From Pseudomonadota bacterium (GTDB lineage: Bacteria > Pseudomonadota > Alphaproteobacteria > Caulobacterales > Caulobacteraceae): a stretch of DNA of 5,854 nucleotides. This document shows positions 5,312 to 5,854 of this stretch, in pieces. The position numbers were made by a program, and so were the translations under genes. The stretch is taken from contig JAEZHG010000329.1 in assembly GCA_023436945.1 (NCBI GenBank), positions 1-5,854 of the forward strand, written 5' to 3'. The notes under the pieces are model-generated. The model was given only the letters and a program-made list of their open reading frames with translations. It had not been told where the DNA came from and ran no database searches. The stretch's first letter is position 1, and each line of letters opens with the position of its first letter.

Positions 5312-5315
5312 GCGC

Positions 5316-5642
5316 ATGACGACCGAACCTGCCATTCCTGCCACGCCCGCAGCCTCCAAGGAGGCTGCTCGCGACGCGCTGCTCGACGCCCTGTTGGCGA
5401 TGAATACCCGCGAGGAAATGGCGGCCTATCTGGCTGATCTATGCACCCCTGCCGAACTGCGCGCCTTTACCGAGCGCTGGCAGGTGGCGCGCCTTCTCGA
5501 CAAGGGCGACAAATCCTATCGCGAGATCGCCGCCGAGGCATGCGCCAGCCCCACCACCGTGGTTCGTGTTGCCCGCTATCTGAAGGACATGCCGCATCAG
5601 GGCTATCGCATCGCCCTTGATCGCATTTCCTCCGCTGACTGA
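5316..5642 (+). CDS. TrpR/YerC-family DNA-binding regulator, probable histidine-biosynthesis repressor
   Basis: 108 residues. After a Pro/Ala-rich N-terminus (1-14) the all-helical Trp-repressor-like domain begins: ALLDALLAM (21-29), REEMAAYLADLCTPAELRAF (32-51), RWQVARLLDKGDKSYREIA (54-72), and a helix-turn-helix SYREIAAEACASPTTVVRVA (67-86). DLCTPAEL, the R-W-x-x-A-x-x-L helix and the closing GYRIAL are the YerC/YecD signature. TrpR-fold relatives of this type have been proposed by comparative genomics as histidine repressors (HisR) in other bacteria. hisG following after 24 bp makes the same role likely here. The start at ATG 5316 is preferred over TTG 5280, because TTGACC there looks like a -35 element and the extra 12 residues are not family sequence. 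Palindromes upstream suggest autoregulation. Confidence 0.87.
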   Translation: MTTEPAIPATPAASKEAARDALLDALLAMNTREEMAAYLADLCTPAELRAFTERWQVARLLDKGDKSYREIAAEACASPTTVVRVARYLKDMPHQGYRIALDRISSAD

Positions 5643-5666
5643 ATTCTGACCCGAGAGAGTAAACCC

Positions 5667-5854
5667 ATGAGCACCGCACAAGGTCGGCTCCGTATCGCCA
5701 TTCAGAAATCCGGCCGTCTGGCCGACCGCTCGCTGGACCTAATCCGCGACGCGGGCCTGAAGTGGGTTAAGGGTCATAACGAACTGTTGTACCGCGTCGA
5801 GAACTATCCGATCGACCTGATCCGCGTGCGTGACGACGACATCCCCACCTTCGT
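5667..5854 (+). CDS. hisG: ATP phosphoribosyltransferase HisG, 5' part, long-form type
   Basis: Partial: it runs off the right edge after 62 full codons. HisG catalyses the first, committed step of histidine synthesis, joining ATP and PRPP. Seen: RLRIAIQKSGRLADRSLDLI (7-26), the first strand and active-site loop, then YPIDLIRVRDDDIPTFV (46-62), both close to the Escherichia coli type (RLRIAMQKSGRL ... DILRVRDDDIP). This points to the long, homohexameric form with a C-terminal histidine-binding regulatory domain, not the short form that needs HisZ; the C-terminus is outside the window, so this is inference. The ATG at 5667 follows a purine-rich GAGAGAG (5653-5659) by 7 nt. The 24-bp gap to the TrpR-family gene, with no terminator, indicates one operon. 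Confidence 0.95.
   Translation, partial: MSTAQGRLRIAIQKSGRLADRSLDLIRDAGLKWVKGHNELLYRVENYPIDLIRVRDDDIPTF

Noticed and set aside
5280..5315. TTG-initiated N-terminal extension of the TrpR-family protein by 12 residues
   Set aside because: The TTG is part of a -35-like TTGACC, the extension runs through the inverted repeat, and it does not resemble the family N-terminus.

Overview
The window is 5,854 bp of compact, moderately high-GC DNA (about 60% by eye, not computed). It looks like a proteobacterial chromosome, most likely alphaproteobacterial. The evidence is a membrane-anchored single-domain retropepsin, a DUF1289 protein, an S66 LD-carboxypeptidase paired with a MurC/Mpl-type ligase, and short intergenic gaps. 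HisG and its TrpR-like neighbour resemble the long HisG and HisR arrangement I associate with gammaproteobacteria, so the class assignment is not firm. There are nine protein-coding genes (the first and last are cut by the window edges). I see no tRNA, rRNA, CRISPR array or mobile element.

Layout. Positions 1-797 (+) hold the 3' part of a HlyD/DevB-like membrane-fusion subunit of an exporter. It converges on a crotonase-fold (enoyl-CoA hydratase/isomerase family) gene at 858-1655 (-). Two hairpins end the transcripts between them, and one lies inside the last codons of the crotonase gene. Next on the minus strand is an unrecognised 52-residue small protein gene (1790-1948) with its own sigma70-like promoter, ribosome binding site and terminator. 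A DUF1289 cysteine protein (2134-2343, +) follows, and the gap between them carries a strong Pho-box-like array of 11-bp direct repeats. A membrane-anchored retropepsin-like protease (2433-2933, +) ends 5 bp from the stop of an S66 LD-carboxypeptidase (2939-3775, -). Divergent from that gene is a deviant MurC/Mpl-type Mur ligase (3856-5241, +). Last comes a probable operon of a TrpR/YerC-family regulator (5316-5642, +) and hisG (5667 to the window end, +), with operator-like inverted repeats just upstream.

How the genes may work together. The carboxypeptidase and Mur ligase share an 80-bp intergenic region and suggest murein recycling: one would trim the terminal D-Ala from stem tetrapeptides, and the other would re-ligate the tripeptide to UDP-MurNAc. 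The regulator-hisG pair, with palindromes overlapping the regulator's likely promoter and start, fits an autoregulated histidine-biosynthesis repressor. The small-protein/DUF1289 region looks phosphate-responsive. The points most worth a second look are the Pho-box array, the small protein, the divergent Mur ligase motifs, the TrpR-family operators, and the loss of both canonical glutamates in the crotonase.
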